The notes under the pieces were generated by a model. The model did not search any database. It saw only the letters and a list, made by a program, of their open reading frames with translations, and was not told the origin of the DNA. Position numbers and translations under genes: made by a program. From assembly GCA_946699065.1 (NCBI GenBank), contig CAMPDV010000064.1:744001-808000 (forward strand): DNA of 64,000 nt, in the 5' to 3' direction. Shown piece after piece: positions 23,721-38,339 of this stretch. Position 1 is the stretch's first letter, and each line of letters opens with the position of its first letter. Source of the DNA: Loxodes magnus (taxonomy: Eukaryota; Ciliophora; Karyorelictea; Loxodida; Loxodidae).

Positions 23721-26140
23721 CAATACCGCAATTACTTTTAAAATATAAATAATCATGCTAGTGGTGTCTGCTTATTAGTTAAAATAAATTCAAATCTGAA
23801 AACCTCCTGAACATTTCGAATGAGTTTAATTGGAAACTTTAAATTCGAAAATTGTAATTTTAGAACTAATTAAAAGTAAACTCTGGAAAAAGATAAAGCA
23901 TGTGAGCATATTATTAACATTAGCAATTTAAACATCAAGATCATATTATGCTTTGCAGTGATTTTAATGCTTTACTTCCTAATTTGGCAAATAAGTTAAC
24001 TCGAAAAATAAAAAAAATTAAAACTTCATAATAATTGCAAATGATATATTCAATTTATAGAATTGAAAATATAAGACTTTCTTCTAGGAAATTCATAACT
24101 AATATTTCTTCAATCACTACTTATTAGATATCAGCTCATTAAACCTGATTACTTTGTATACTTTTATACAAATTAAGTCTATGGAAAGCATAATTATTAT
24201 TTTATATAAAGTATTACATTTAAATATTATTTGAAATATCTGTTGAAGAATAATAATTTCTCTTACTCTTAAATTATATAAACACCAAAATTGTATAAAA
24301 AACTCATTTAAAAATTTAAAAATTTTCTAAAAACTTGACAGAAAAAAGTTATATTTAGAATAAATTAAAAGTAAACTTTTTAAAAAGCTTACAAGAAACT
24401 TGGTGTATAAGACTTGCAAAAGTATTAAAAAATATTTAAATTATTAAAGCCAAACAGCTTCATTACTATTTTTATCTTCTGATCTCGTTTTTAAACTTCT
24501 TTTATATAAGAAATTTCTATATGTAAGTCCTTTAAATAATATTGCTTATTTATCTATTATTTTTAATGATTCTATGATAATTTTGTTCTATTCAAATTAA
24601 ACTTATTTTAAAGGCTTTAATGTAATGATTGCTATTTAGATATATTTTAGTTGATAAACTTTTTTATAAAAATAATTTTGCTATAGTAAATTTCAGTACT
24701 TTAGTTGCTCTATAAATTCTAAGAATTTTTCTAAGAGGCTGCTTGTAAAATTTATATAACAATACCTTTATTAAAAGGTTAAAATATCATAAAAAATGTA
24801 TAAACAAAAAATTTTAAACATTTACAAGGTTTTTTATTTTTTAAGCATTTAGATCTTAAAAAGTAGCATAATATTATTTTAAGTCTCCTTTTTATAGCAT
24901 GCTATTATTAAATTAAATCATCTTTGCATACCTTTTTTAAAAAATAAGTTTAAAATAAATCTCAAGTTGATGAGAAATTAATAAGCATTTTATTAAATAG
25001 TTATAAATTATTAGTTTGAATAAATAAATTAAGAAATATATTTTAAAATTCTTTAGATTTTTACATTAGAAAATAGTCTCATGTACATATAAAAAGTACG
25101 AATTTCTATATGTTCATTTATTTCAGAGTACTTACATCTTTTTAAATTCTTCAATTGAAACTTAAATAATAATATTTCTTCTCTATCTTTAGCCTTTCAA
25201 ATACTAAGTCCTTTATTCCCGAAATTGTTGATAAATGGCTTTGTTCATTAATCGTAAGAAATTTGCTTTAAATAATTTTTTTCATTTCTACTCAAAACTG
25301 ATAGTTTTATTTTCTCAAAAGCTTTGCTTTGAACTTTTATGATCTAAATTTTTGAAAATTTTATCAATTACACATTTGTTTTATGCGTTATCTTCAAAAG
25401 AATTTAAAAAAAATGATCCAAAAAAATCAAAATTTTCTTATTTTAATTTCTCATCTCAGCTTAAGTAATCTACGATTTTTTTAAATCCTAGTATGCTTAA
25501 ATTTATAACTGAAGATTGGGCTTTAGAAATAAGATAGAAGAAAAGTAAATTAATAAAATGCTCCTTTTACAGAAAAATAAATTAAATAATTAGATGTTAA
25601 CTTGCTAATGATTAGGATTCCAGATAGAGATGGTTGGAAAACAAGACTTAAGTAATATTGATGATAAAATTTTAATTTAATTCTATTTCTTTATTATGTT
25701 TAGACTATCAACCATCCCAAATTAATTGAAAAATATCAAAATCTATCAATATTTAATAAGGGTAGGAAATTTAATTATCTAATTGGCATCTTTTAACTTT
25801 TTTAAGCTATTTTAATAAAATTTGGGATAAATCTCACACTTAGCGACTCTATATATATAAATGAGCAAAAGATAATTCACTAAGATTTAAATTTAATTTT
25901 TTAAATCTACCACTCTATAATATTTAACTTCTTAGCAAGTATTTATCTTCATCGTAAGTTTTCCTGCAAAAAGTATGATTTGCTGTTTAGATTGATGTAG
26001 AAAAGAATGTTTGATTGTATTTGCAGATAATTACTAATTAATCATTTTTTAATATTAGGCTTCCTTATATAATGTTATAGGCTCCTTAATTTTTAATTCT
26101 TTTATAGATTTAAGATTTTTTCAGTTGGACTGTTTATAAG
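23721..26140. other. AT-rich spacer, nothing recognised
   Basis: About 2.4 kb of A/T-rich sequence. It may contain upstream parts of the reverse transcriptase remnant at 26150, but I could not find RT motifs before 26160. No repeats or structured RNA were noticed. Confidence 0.4.
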
Positions 26141-26149
26141 AAAAAATAG

Positions 26150-26641
26150 AATAAAAATGAATTTTTTACTAGGAATTAGTCATGGTTTGTACTAACAATA
26201 TTATACTATGACAATGCAGTAAGATATCTTGAAGAAAAATAAGAGAAAACTGGATTTTCTAAAAAATCTATATTTCAAGCATTTGCTGATGATTAAATTA
26301 TTTTTTCTGAAAACTAAAAAAGCATGAAAACTGATTAAGACCACATCCACAGCTTTTTGAATGTGTTTAACTAACAATTAATGGAGGTAAATGTAAAATA
26401 AAAGAATATATCCAAGAAATTATTAAAATGCTAATTAAAATACTATTTATTTGAGTATTCCTCTAAACATTAAACTCTCAGATCTTTTATCTTACCTAAA
26501 GCCGAATATAACTTGATATTATTCCTTGATCTATCATTCCAGCACTAAAAATAAACTAAATTACCAAATTATAAAGATTCATAGTAAGAAAAGCTTTTAG
26601 ATAATTGGATTCTTTATTAAATGAGTCTTTTTATTGATTGA
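26150..26641 (+). pseudogene. reverse transcriptase fragment (non-LTR type)
   Basis: In one frame LLGISHG resembles the (R)G(I/L)xQG motif. A one-base shift gives FVLTILYYDNAVRYLEEKQEK, which would follow as in SPxLFNxY. Then FQAFADDQIIFSEN carries FADD, the catalytic YXDD/FADD motif (26282-26293). The frame continues NVFNQQLMEVNV, typical of the segment after the catalytic Asp pair, and stays open to TGA at 26639-26641. The RNA-dependent polymerase that copies element RNA is thus represented only by its palm core. Upstream fingers and any endonuclease are not visible. It is dead by frameshift unless the shift is a sequencing error. Confidence 0.65.
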
Positions 26642-27315
26642 ATCTAGCTTCCATTTAAACATATAGTAGTTTAAAGTAAATGCGCTTCTATTAAAAATAA
26701 ATAGTTAATTATAAAGAAAATCCTAACTAATTCTAGCTTTTTATTAGAAACATGGATTAGCACAATTTACCTACTGAATTAGTTAAGTAAATGTATTAAT
26801 ATATATAATTTTAATATTTAGCAGAGCTGAAATATTGAAGTATTTAGCAAACACTTAGAATAAAAATTAAAAGAAAGCCTCTAAAGGAACATAATAATAA
26901 CTACTGCTTAAAGGATTATAGGTAAAATAGAATATTATTAAAGAAAGCTTCCTGAAATTACCTATATTAAATATAATAAGCAATAAAGTTAAAAGGATAT
27001 TTCAAATGGATAACATTTTCCTATAACTTACAGTAGGAACTTAGTATGTGTCATTCAAACATTAGCTATACAATAATTAGTAACTGTGATGAAAATTTAG
27101 GTGTATTTGATTATATTTCTATTGTAAATACTATGCTAATATTATTTAAGATATGGAAAGTCATCTAATATTAAAAAAGAGTATAAAAAGAAATTAGTTC
27201 TATTTGGCTAAATTATATATGAAAGAACTTCTCTAACAACTAAATTTATCAATTGATACATATCCAATTGTTTTATTCCAATATATAATAAATAGACTTA
27301 TAATAATTAGAAAAA
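26642..27315 (+). pseudogene. probable continuation of the RT remnant
   Basis: Frames downstream of the RT core remain Lys/Gln-rich and partly open, but I see no diagnostic residues. It is placed here only because it lies between the RT core and a same-strand coiled-coil ORF. Confidence 0.3.
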
Positions 27316-28001
27316 ATGGAGCAAAACATCAGCCTTTCTAAAAATTAAATAAGAAAAGCTAAAAAAAGGCGGCGCAAGATTCACGCAAATAAGAAAGGAA
27401 GGAATCAGAGTCAAGCTCATCTACCCAAGACAAAATTATGACAGGCATAATTTAACCTAATAAACATAAAGCACAGATCCAGGAAGATCTACAAGTCAAG
27501 ATTGAGGCAATGCAAGCTCAGATATTAATTACGAAGAAACAATTTGCAATTAAAATCTAAATAAGGGAATTAACAAATTTTATAGAAGAATAAAACAATG
27601 AACATACAATATTAAAAAATAACTTATCTAAAACAACTTAGTAACGGAAGATCAACTCTGAAAATAATCCTAATAAATCTTTAAATATTCTTAAAAGATG
27701 GAAGTCGAAAAATAGCCCCTATCATGTGAGAAAGAATTTAACCCATAAAAAGAATTTGAAAATAACGAAAATAACATAACTAAAAGACTTGAAAAAATAG
27801 AATATATTTTTAACATAAGTATAAATTAACAATAATAATAAAACACGGCAAGTGCCAATCAAGTTATCATCTACTAAGAAACAATCAATAATGGAAAAAA
27901 ATTAAATGAAAAAGAAAAATAAAAAACATGAAGTCGACTTAATGAATTATGAATAACGAAAACAGATATATATAGATAAAATTCCTTGCAAGACCTACTG
28001 A
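27316..28001 (+). pseudogene. retroelement-like coiled-coil ORF
   Basis: ATG 27316 starts MEQNISLSKNQIRKAKKRRR, a basic N-terminus. After a one-base shift another frame, ≡ 27375, is open without TGA to 28001. It reads DSRKQERKESESSSSTQDK, then AQIQEDLQVKIEAMQAQIL and IRELTNFIEEQNNEH, a strong coiled coil, followed by a Lys/Asn-rich tail. This resembles the ORF1 proteins of non-LTR elements. No zinc knuckle is seen. It lies directly before the simple-repeat tail at 28118, where an element on the other strand also ends. Confidence 0.45.
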
Positions 28002-28117
28002 AACTTAGTGGAAACCTACCACTTATTAAAAAAGGTCATGGTATACATCCATGCAAAAAAAATGACAGAGTGAAACTGGTTGGAACACCAGTAAGATCAA
28101 AAACTCTTAACATTTAG

Positions 28118-28640
28118 TTAATAATAGTAATAATAATAGATTAACGTGGAGTCACTTTTGTTTGTTTTCCACGAATTAAATTGTTTAAGTTATATGTCAG
28201 TATTCCATACCTTCCGTCTTTATGAATTCTCTTTATTGTTCTTCTTCTTGTTCTAACTCTTCTTCAATTAGGTCCATCATCATCTCGCTAGAAAGATTTG
28301 AATCTAATTCCTGCAACAATTCATTCTAAAGAAAGCATATTCAATTTTCTAGATTTTTATTCCTTTAATGTTTATATATTTTCTCCAACGCTAATTAATC
28401 AGTAAACCTTTTTTTATTGTTTCTTAATTTTGATTCAATATTGGCCTAAAATTCATACAATGCTTATTAATCTAGTTTTTGTTTCTCTCTTTCGAGAATA
28501 ATAATAAATTTATAATGCTTAAGAACAAGATTTTGCTTCAAAGGAAATTGCTGATTAAGGAAAAACAAGATGCAAACCAAAAAGGAGAAGAAGTACTAAG
28601 ATAATAAAAAGTGTTAATATTTAGCCTTTTTATAATAAAT
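28118..28640 (-). pseudogene. retroelement 3' end with TAA tail, coiled coil
   Basis: On the minus strand, Glu-rich coiled-coil sequence (LQELDSNLSSEMMMDLIEEEL, EQEEEQQREFIKTEG) leads to LIRGKQTKVTPRQ, a decayed version of the shared LIRGQPNKGDSTLIN end. It is immediately followed, at lower coordinates, by a TAA/ATT simple tail (28118-28138). Upstream is REKQKLDQQALYEFQANIESK. It is truncated at the 5' side. The coding frame changes several times. Confidence 0.5.
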
Positions 28641-28689
28641 ATAGCTAAAGTTATAAATATTACAATTATGTTTCCATATTATTAAATAC

Positions 28690-29440
28690 TAAAACTATTT
28701 TATTTTATTATTTAGATTAAATTTACTTAGCTATCTAAATACCTAAAGTCTTAAACTAAATTAGATTAGTCTACATATTAGATGTTTTGGCTATTAATTA
28801 TAAAATAAAACCTATATTAAAAGATTTTAACCCTTTATCTACAAGCTTAAAAAGCTGATTATCTACCAACTGTTGATGATAACAAATATAATAAAATATG
28901 TATATAGTATAAATTATACATAAATAATAAAGCTTAAGATACTATATACTGATATTACTAAAAGTAGCTATATCTTAATATTAGATTCTCTTATTATTAT
29001 AATATAAAGAAATTAATAAGTTACGTAATTTATGTTTAATACTAATTAAATACATCAATAGTTTTCATGTTAAGAAGTAACTATACACATATATTAAAAC
29101 CTTTAGTAATAGATATATAATCACTAGAATATTAACTTTAATAACATCATATTCTTTCTAAGTCTCAATCGGAGACTCGTGGATGTAATGGCATTAATAC
29201 ACTTAAACAAATAAGCTTTTATTATAAAATAATGATTTTGAAATAGAAAAATAAATGACTAAGATATAAAGAAGTGTAAAAATAGATAATCTTTATTAGA
29301 TTTTATACAGTTACTTAGATATTTCGATTTAGTTTTAAACTGAAATAACTTCTTTTTTAAGCCTAAATATTATTTAGATAAAAGTTATTTACAAGTGATT
29401 CTCACTCGATAATATAAAACTTTATTAAATGATGGTATGA
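28690..29440. repeat. direct repeat of 35.24-35.73 kb; part inverted at 51.5-51.95 kb
   Basis: About 480 bp (28690-29190) is nearly identical to 35243-35730, for example GATTAAATTTACTTAGCTATC at both starts and CGGAGACT near both ends. The following part (29200-29440) matches 51540-51800 in inverted orientation (TTCTCACTCGATAATATAAAAC). No gene is recognised. It marks recombination between copies of the tubulin unit. Confidence 0.7.
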
Positions 29441-31859
29441 ATATGATGCTATATATATTTTCTTATCTCAAGAGTATATAAGTAAGATAAATAAAATTTT
29501 AGGTAACTTCTATACTTTAATATTCTATCTTATTTAGATATTCTTAGTATTTAATATCTTAGTATAGCCTTGATAGAAGGTTATGAAATCATAATTATCA
29601 AAATTAGTAAAGATTAATTAAATATTAAGAATCTTAAAATCATAAACTTTGGCTTTATAAAGTTAGCAAAAACAATTAATAAGTTGTCTTTCTCTTTTTA
29701 ATTATAATTTTTAATTTTAAGAAGATTAAAATGTTTTCCTAAGTAGGATAAAATTTACATCTATAGACTATTTAATGCAGATACTGAAAATAATAAAGAA
29801 GATAAACAAAAAATCCTTTTAAACTAATAGAATTAAAATAAGATAACTTTGTTAATTACCCTGCAAACTTAAAAAAATTATTTGCTAGATTTAAGGGAAG
29901 GTTATAGTCTAAAATGTTCAAATTAAAAATAAAAATAATCACTCAAAATTTAATATCAAACTATCTTAAATTATTTCAGGAGAACTTGCTATAAAATTAA
30001 GTTAGAAAAACAAAAATTTAAGCAAAAGTTATTGTTTATATTTTAGTAAATATAATAAAAGATTTAGATAAACTTTTTCTTTATATACAATTTGTGATTG
30101 TAGATTTAAATCAATTTGTGTACAAGATAGTAAATTTAGAGACTAACTTAAATCACAGATATTAAAATTAAACACAATCAGATTCGAGTGAAGTTGAGCC
30201 TCATTAAAAGTAATTTTACCTTAATAAAATGTTGCAAACAGAACATTGCATAAGAAAAATATTTTTACTCATAAAAAACCATTAAAATTATAAAGTTTTA
30301 AAACTAATACAGATAATAATTTATTTCTCCAAAAATAAAGTTTAGAATGTAGTGATTTATGTTGAGAATCTTAAAGAAGCATTTGATAAACTTTCCATAA
30401 AGATAATTAATATAAATATTTATACCAGAATATATATAATCAAAATAAATAAATACTAAAGAACAAACAAAAAAGTGAAATAAAAAAGAATAAATAGTGT
30501 AAACATTTCTATAAAGATAATTCTTTAAACCAATTTAATTATAAAGCATTAATGTCTATTAAAAGTAAAATTACATTATTACTTATTGATGAACAAATGA
30601 AAAAATAATAAATCTATATATCAACAATCAAATTTGAGAAAAAGATTAAAATTTAGTTTATCATAATGGAAGGTTAAATATCTTTTACACTAAATCATAA
30701 TAATAGATTAAATACTTAATTAAAAAAGAAATGCTAAACTTATAAGAATATGGACCTTCGCAATAAATTATCTTAATTAAATATTAATAAAAAAATAAAA
30801 ATCTAATAATATATTAAGATACAACTTTCTATCAAATTTCAGTATTTTGGAATGTTTATATCTATAAATTTAAATAAATAATATTATAACATGCTTTTAA
30901 ATCCCTAGCTAAAAAGGTGAAACTCAAATAAAAAATGTTTTAAACTTCATCAAAGGAAATATGAGATGAGGTTGTTCTAAGTTTATTTTCTCAATACAAT
31001 AAATATTCAGATTTCAAATAAATTTTAAAAAGAATAAAAGAATTTACTTTAATATTTTTCAAACTAGTTGAAGGCTTTTGCAGTTTAATTAACAATAGAC
31101 ATGAAAACAGAGTTTATAATTAAGAAGAAATATAGAAGAATATACACTTTTAAGTTAATAATGTATTCTGATATAACATTTAAAGCTAAAATTTAAATTC
31201 TAATTTGATGAAAAATTTACATTTTGTATGTTTAAATAAAAATAAATTGTAAATAATTAAATTAAATATATTGCAAGAAAATGCTTTAATAGCTTATATA
31301 CCATATTTTATTAATTTATTTAAGTCAAAATTTATAATTTTTGATTCTGTAAACTTTTAAGTAACTAACTCTAAGCTTATGTTGAGATTTAAGCAACTTT
31401 TTTGTTAGATGAACAAGATTATAAGATTAAATATTATAAAATAATTACTAAAATAAATAAAAGCCTAAAACTAGAAAATTAGTCTAAAGTAAGTTTACAT
31501 TTAAAATAATTTAATTTTACATAAATTTAAATAAAAACAAACTAAATATTTAAGTTAAGACTATTAAAATATACCATTTTAAAAATCAAAGCTTTATCTA
31601 ATTTTAGCTAGAAAATGACTAAACAAATATTTTTATAAATAGGTTTAAGTAAATCTAAATATAGATTATAAGTATCTTACAATTGTTTTATGAGGAAAAG
31701 TTTCTTTAAATTTTAGTCAAACTTAATACTTTAATAAAGCCGAAAAAAGTATAAAATCTATTTATGTATTTAAGCATTTAATCATTTTAGTTAGCAAAAC
31801 TTTTATATAATTGACATTTTTTATCAAATATTAAAATAACTCATACCTTTAAACTCTTA
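29441..31859 (+). repeat. 5' flank of tubulin copy 3, duplicated blocks
   Basis: 29700-30450 is an inverted match to 3020-3830. 30740-30860 (GGACCTTCGCAATAAATTATC, then TTTCTATCAAATTTCAGTATTTTGGAATG) matches the copy 5 flank near 56.36-56.46 kb. 31100-31860 matches the proximal flanks of all copies. No coding signal is seen. Confidence 0.65.
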
Positions 31860-32021
31860 TATCGGTGTATAATAGTACAGTATTAATAAAGCCTTTGGAT
31901 TATTTTGTGCATTTGTCTCTTAAGTTTACCTTTATTTTTACTTCAGGGTCATTGTATAGGGTAAACTGTATAGTATAAATACCTCATCCATCTTTACAAT
32001 TATTCGTCCCTAGAGACATAA
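31860..32021 (+). promoter_or_regulatory. alpha-tubulin promoter, copy 3
   Basis: Same conserved block as at the other copies. The TATA-like sequence is at 31969-31981, 41 nt before the ATG, with the AGTTTACC/GGTAAACT pair just upstream. Confidence 0.7.
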
Positions 32022-33386
<1,365 letters not shown>

Positions 33387-35242
33387 GAAGCTCAAAAATT
33401 AATTCTTAATTTCAAAATTAAAAAAATGTCTAAATTAATTTATAAAAGTAACTAAGAAATTATAAGGTAAAATAAGTTTAGTATTTTAATACTAAGCAAT
33501 AATTAAAATTGATTATAACAGATGTTTTTAGATTAGTTAAAAATTAAAAAGTTAATGAAGTTAAAGAAGTTAAAGAAGTTAAAGATAGTAGAAGTATTTA
33601 AGGTAAAAATGAGGAAAAGTAATAAATTAAGTATAAGTTGCAATATTATCTCTTTATAATTAAAGTTTAAGAAATAGTAAAGAGAAATTAAACTTGTTTA
33701 ATTAAAATAAAGATTTAAATTCTTATATTGTGTAACTTTTAAAATTTTATAAAAGAAGGATTAAAACATATTATAATCAGCTTTATTTATAGTATCTAAA
33801 GAATTCTATTTTAAATATAGTAGCAAATATTAAAAATAATAGCATCAAGATAGATGGATAAAGTTTTATTTATATGAATAATAGCAATCATTATTACAAT
33901 ATTTAAGATATTATAGTTAAGTTAAATGTTTTTACTATTAAACTTGATAAAATATAACTACATGAGAAATATTCTATACCTAGAAAGCATTATATGAAGT
34001 GATTCTAAATAAGGCTAATATAAGAGAAGTTTAAAATGGTTAGAATGAATTTAAGGAACTTTTATAGCTAAAGGTACTAAAGACAAATAAAGAATGATTA
34101 AAGAAAGATTAAATTAGCTGTATCTTGCATTTTAGGACTTAAATAAATGAAATGAAGCAAAAGTATTAAATAATAATACATAAATTATTAAATAAAAATA
34201 AAGCTAATTTAATAATAAAATATCTAATACAAATATAGAAATAAGATTTAAATCTATTTACTAAAGAAATAATTGATAATGCTTTAAGGTAATAAAGAAA
34301 AAATAAATAAGATATTATGCATGAAATTAATCTAAATAATAACATATTTATAGATTTTCTATAAAATGCTTTAGTATAAAATATTAGTATTTTTTATAAT
34401 TATTTATAATAATTATACTAATAGATACTTATAACTTAAAATTTTATTTATTTAATCTTATATCAAAATCAAACATTTATCAAATTATTTTATAAATCAT
34501 TCAAATCATTTCTTATTTTCAATATCAAAGTTAAAAATCTAACTATTGTTATCATATTTATAATGTATATGTAAGATGATGCAAACAAGTAAATCTATCA
34601 AGTAGATAAACACACATTTTTTTATTTATTATTAATACATCCAATATTATAGAGCATTAAAATTGTTATAGATAGAACAGAGAAAATTAAATATTAATAT
34701 ATAAGCTATTTAGAAAAGGTAAAGCAGGTAAATATTTTCCTTTTATTCTTCTAGTTTTACCTTAAAATTAAAGCTTTAATTAAATTATTTAAAATATATG
34801 CTAAATATAGATGAATAAATCACTTTCAGTTGTATATTAAAATTACTAAAATACTAAAATAGTAAGAATTTAATATTATTTGAGATAAATTAAATGAAAA
34901 ATTATAATTTCCGTATTAACAAGTTTAGAATAGTGAGGATCTAGATAGTTAAGAATAAATTTAAATAATAAAGATAGAAAAATGAAACATGCTAAGAAAC
35001 TAAAATAAATTAAAATATATTCATATAATGATAATCTGTATAGCCATTTTAAATATTAGAAATACTTTTATATCTTTATCTTATACTTCCAAATATAATA
35101 AAATTATTTATTTCACATCTAATGCATAAAATTGTTAAAGGATTTATTCTTATTAGGACTTAACTTATAACAAGCATTGTTTTAAAGAAAATAAATATTT
35201 ATACTATTTCTCTTAATCTATAGCAAATAAACCATTTTTTGT
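33387..35242 (+). repeat. 3' flank of tubulin copy 3
   Basis: Shares the immediate 3' region with the other copies and about 700 bp more with copy 2. Contains a small tandem GTTAAAGAA repeat at 33556-33583. 34690-35240 matches 23120-23720. AT-rich, no gene seen. Confidence 0.6.
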
Positions 35243-35730
35243 TTAAGTTATTTTATTATTTAGATTAAATTTACTTAGCTATCTAAATACCTAAAGTCTT
35301 AAACTAAATTAGATTAGTCTACTTATTAGATATTTTTGGCTATTAATTATAAAATAAAACCTATATTAAAAGATTTTAACCCTTTATCTACAAGCTTAAA
35401 AAGCTGATGATATACCAACTGTTGATGATAACAAATATAATAAAATATGTATATAGTATAAATTATACTTATATATATAAATAATAAAGCTTAAGATACT
35501 ATATACTGATATTACTAAAAGTAGCTATATCTTAATATTAGATTCTCTTATTATTGTAATATAAAGAAATTAAAAGCTACGTAATTTATGTTTAATACTA
35601 ATAAAATACATCAATAGTTTTCATGTAAGAAGTAACTATATACATATATTAAAACCTTTAGTAATAGATATATAATCACTAGAATATTAACTTTAATAGT
35701 ATCATATTCTTTCTAGTTTCAACGGAGACT
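35243..35730. repeat. direct repeat of 28690-29190
   Basis: Nearly identical copy; see 28690. The left junction near 35243 abruptly replaces sequence that in the 23.1-kb copy continues differently, so it is a recombination breakpoint. Confidence 0.75.
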
Positions 35731-35777
35731 TGTGGATTTATCACATCAATACACTTATGGGAATAAGTTAATATAAA

Positions 35778-37365
35778 ATGGCTGGTTTCAAGAAGGTTTT
35801 TTTACCACCTCCTTAGAATAAGAGAGAAAACCAGAAGCACATATTCTCACCACGTCTTCTTCAACTTAACGCTCTTCTTAATAAAAATAACCAGAACTAT
35901 CTAATAGATTAGAAGAACTTATAAAAAATACTAACTCCTACAAATTAAAATAAAGCGGATTTCTCCCATCAAAGGACAAGTAAGAACTGAGATAAAAATT
36001 CAGAACAGAAAAGTTAGCACAGCTCTCAACATCTCCATTGAAAACTGAAAAAAGAGACCTCTCAACTGAATCGATAAAAATAATAACGAAAAAATAAAAA
36101 ATAAACGAAGAAAGTCAAAGTACGATAATTCAATATAGAATCTATTAACTTTGATTAGACAATACGGAAATAGAATAAATGGACTCTTAGTAGATGAAAC
36201 AGCTGATTTATCAACTTATTAGAAACATAAAAAAAACTCGAAGAGGAATTAAACTTCCAGAAGGAAGAGATGTTTGTATTAAGTCATGATTTGATAAATC
36301 ATGAAGATGATGATGAAGTCCATATGGTGAACTGAAGAGCTAAAGTCGGAGTTTATGAGCAAATGGCAAATTTAAAGAATGATATTTGAATAATACAAGA
36401 GTAAGACGAGAAAAACTGAGTAAAATTAGATTCAAGACTCATATTAATAGAAGAAAACATGTAGAAGCCTTCATAAGGAACTCCAATAGAAATAGAGAAA
36501 CAAGAAAAGACATTTCATAGAGAAAGAAAAAGATGCTATATTTACAACAGCACTTGACATTTATGGCCGAAATGTCTGCAATAGAAAAAAATAAGAATTA
36601 ATATCTGGAGAAATGTTAACTAATAGCAACTGAAGTAGCGATCGACGGAATTCTTTCCATCGGGAAATGGGAAAATCTGGAAAAAAATTATCAACTCAGA
36701 TTATTCAAAAGAGAGAAGTCAAGGAAAAAGAGCAATGCAAGGAACGAACATACAGGAACGGAGATATTATACATTTAAAACTTCAATTAAGCCGGAAGGC
36801 GAACAGTTATTTTAATGATTAATGATTAATATATGCAAATTCTAAGAAATTATCGAATAATAAATAAATCTAATTATCAAGGATTTCATAAAAGGAATAA
36901 TAGAAAAAGGTAAAATTGTATATATAAAAAATTACTACTTTTTCATAAAATAATAGGAAAATACTATAGGGCTGGACTAAATGAAAACACTTGAATCTAC
37001 AAAGATTTGCTAAAAAAATGCAAAATATAAAAAATTTTAATGGATAGGTTGGATTAAAATATTGAAAAAATAAAAATATAAAAAAGGAAATAAAAATTCA
37101 AAAGGAAAAGGAAAATTAAATCTAGTCTTTAAGAAAGAACCAAATAAACATAAATTTTTAATTACTACAAGATGACTTAATAAAATCAGCAAATTCAAAT
37201 ATAAAATTTAAAAGTTATTAAACCTTATGGAAGGAAACTTAGAAGAAATACAGGAAATATAATATGAAACTATAAAATCAGAATTATATCCAGGATTTTA
37301 TTGACAATTATCAAACTGGTTAAAATCATGATGATCCTATTAAAGGAGAAATAATTTTAATTGAT
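35778..37365 (+). pseudogene. retroelement ORF1-type gene with zinc knuckle, decayed
   Basis: ATG 35778: MAGFKKVFLPPPQNKRENQK, homologous at nucleotide level to 48365. A Glu-rich segment follows (LEEELNFQKEEMFVLSHDL). One frame then gives TPIEIEKQEKTFHRERKRCYIYNST-[TGA]-HLWPKC, a CCHC knuckle with its second Cys now Tyr. It continues IRINIWRNVNQQQ and YTFKTSIKPEGEQLF to a TGA. Near 36850-37013 SNYQGFHKRN and YRAGLNENT-[TGA] match the minus-strand element at 62381-62581. The end, NHDDPIKGEIILID (about 37320-37365), is the shared C-terminal motif. Frame changes and TGAs make it a pseudogene under the plain code. Confidence 0.6.
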
Positions 37366-37728
37366 CATTATTATAATTTTGCTTTTATTAAATAATTACA
37401 TTTAAGTTCTAGCATATAAGATACAGTTAACTTTACTATTCTTTAATAAATTCTTTAACTATCTTTAGTACCTTTGTGCTAAAATTATATCTAAATTATT
37501 GTCACATTTTAAATATCTCTTATATCAGCCTTATTTAAATTCATCTTAATATAATATTTTCTATTTATAAAAATTTAAATGTTTTTATATTCTTTAGTAT
37601 AAAACATTTAACTTAATTCATATTTTAATAATGTTTTCAGAGAAGTAATTGCTAATGATAATTTTTTAATTTAATATAAATACAACTTTATTTATTTAAC
37701 TTAATACTACATTTCTAATAATTCAAAA

Positions 37729-38020
37729 ATGGTTGGAGCTGAAGTTGATTCTCTTATCAAACCTTCTAGTCTTATGGATAAGATCAAGTTCCTATACTGG
37801 TGCTGAGAAGATCCCTGGCTAGAGCCAATCTCAACAAGTGAAATAAATCTTTCTGGTTATCTACTCTTGCTAGCAGCTTGAAGTCTATCGCTCCATAGTT
37901 ATGGAACTCCTAGCCGGAGTTTATTGAATTAAGCACAGGACATCGGAATTATGTGCGTCAAGAGAGTGTCCTGGGTCGTTTAGCAGGAAAGGAATTTCCA
38001 GTCCCTCGAAAGAGACATTT
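37729..38020 (+). other. repeat family B copy 1, possibly coding
   Basis: GC-richer element with two further copies (47565-47825 and 61710-61975, both minus). Reading from ATG 37729 gives MVGAEVDSLIKPSSLMDKIK, then FLYWC-[TGA]-EDPWLEP and NLSGYLLLLAA. The copy at 61.7 kb gives FLSCR-[TGA]-EGPWLES and NLSGYPLLLAV in the same frame, so the TGA at 37804-37806 is shared. A second TGA here is TCA in that copy. It could be a small protein gene if TGA is sense, or a conserved RNA or SINE with an accidental frame. No family recognised. Confidence 0.45.
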
Positions 38021-38339
38021 TTTAAGCTTAAAATAAATAAATACTATATTTCTATTATATTTGTATCTATATTTTAAAATAAAATATTAATTTAAATAAA
38101 ATAACACCTAAGAAATAATAAACCTCTATTAACGAATATTTTTAAAAATAAGAATAACAACTTAATTTAATCGAATAATCATCTTAGCAAGACTAAGAAT
38201 AATAGTCTTAGGTATCTTTTGCATAATTAGTGCAGCAAAGGATATCAAATATATAATATGAGTTAAAACAGCAAAGATTAAGAGTAGAAAAGTTAGAAAA
38301 AATGTTAGATAAATTGATTTAATAAATAGATCTTTAATT

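Noticed and set aside
37765-37800. Resemblance of family B copy 1 to the 5' part of U2 snRNA (TTATGGATAAGATCAAG)
   Set aside because: The other two copies do not keep the similarity, the branch-point-recognition sequence is absent and no Sm site follows, so it is probably chance.
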